From positions 1 through 54,662 of the forward strand of contig JANQPG010000080.1 in assembly GCA_028289545.1 (NCBI GenBank): a stretch of 54,662 bases of DNA. The letters are read 5' to 3'. The notes under the pieces are model-generated. The model did no database searches. It was given only the letters and a program-made list of their open reading frames with translations, and had not been told where the DNA came from. This document shows positions 54,568-54,662 of this stretch, in pieces. How positions within the stretch are numbered: position 1 is the first letter of the stretch; each line of letters begins with the position of its first letter. The stretch comes from Woeseiaceae bacterium (GTDB lineage: Bacteria > Pseudomonadota > Gammaproteobacteria > Steroidobacterales > Woeseiaceae). The translations under genes were made by a program, and so were the position numbers.

Positions 54568-54662
54568 CTAAATCCAACCATTCGGCGATTAATGCTCGCT
54601 CGGTATTCGTCAAAATCTCGAAATGCAGATCGTTCGGGTCGTTGAAACGATCGAAGAAATCA
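54524..54662 (-). CDS. C-terminal end of a protein resembling HzsA-related / cytochrome-type proteins, partial
   Basis: The last 45 codons of a frame running in from outside: FDRFNDPNDLHFEILTNTER, then ALIAEWLDLGAQYYNNPYDA, and a TGA stop. The LTxxERALIxEWLDLGAQY pattern is what I recall from the ends of large secreted c-type cytochrome or HzsA-related proteins. It precedes and overlaps the SH3 gene, so it belongs to the same cluster. Identity is tentative because only the tail is visible. Confidence 0.5.
   Translation of the reverse strand, partial: DFFDRFNDPNDLHFEILTNTERALIAEWLDLGAQYYNNPYDAPLN

Overview
The window is a GC-rich stretch of a Gram-negative chromosome, most likely from a free-living (probably marine) gammaproteobacterium. 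The gene order cca, uppP, folK/folB, tsaD, rpsU, yqeY, dnaG, rpoD, tRNA-Ile(CAU) matches the order I recall from the E. coli cca-bacA-folB...tsaD-rpsU-dnaG-rpoD-ileX region. The many outer-membrane barrels, lipoproteins, an Lpp-type signal at several N-termini, a split B12-dependent ribonucleotide reductase, a DegQ-type protease and an Slt70 transglycosylase fit the same group. No ribosomal RNA, CRISPR array, insertion sequence or prophage is visible. The genus cannot be named from the sequence alone.

Layout. 1-2.7 kb: split class II ribonucleotide reductase (nrdJ, two genes) behind a sigma70 promoter covered by NrdR-type boxes. 2.9-8.6 kb: envelope and protein quality control (Hsp20 with a sigma32 promoter, a DegP/DegQ protease with a sigmaE-like promoter, Slt transglycosylase and a coupled barrel protein). 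8.6-15.4 kb: an efflux operon (adaptor, an RND pump fused in frame to its outer-membrane channel, a thioesterase) divergent from a TetR regulator, with two matching operator dyads between them. 15.4-30.1 kb: conserved housekeeping core (putative aminopeptidase, cca, a barrel protein, uppP, MidA-like methyltransferase, pteridine reductase, S41 protease, folK, folB, tsaD, then the rpsU-yqeY-dnaG-rpoD macromolecular synthesis operon). 30.2-30.5 kb: a tRNA-Ile(CAU) gene split in its anticodon loop by a 235-nt Azoarcus-like group I intron.

30.5-34.8 kb is an accessory segment directly behind the tRNA. It carries a lower-GC P-loop ATPase of the Sll1717 type, a small four-helix membrane protein, a toxin-antitoxin locus whose toxin gene is broken by an in-frame TGA and lacks a start codon, a repeat-rich non-coding stretch and an orphan ECF sigma factor. 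35-42 kb: MOSC protein, GNAT acetyltransferase, an SDR enzyme, a large cation P-type ATPase, an unrecognised 506-residue protein and a small lipoprotein. 42.3-47 kb: a closely packed operon rsgA-pxpA-pxpB-pxpC-methyltransferase-cupin (ribosome maturation GTPase plus 5-oxoprolinase). 47-51.6 kb: SDR, LysE exporter, rhomboid protease, DUF2207 and LemA proteins. 51.7 kb to the end: an outer-membrane cluster (DUF3570, DUF4266, two barrel proteins, one with an SH3 domain) running in from a gene cut by the window edge.

The two strongest unusual items are the intron-containing tRNA-Ile(CAU) and the RND pump-channel fusion, whose internal lipobox would allow signal peptidase II to release the channel after translation as a polyprotein.
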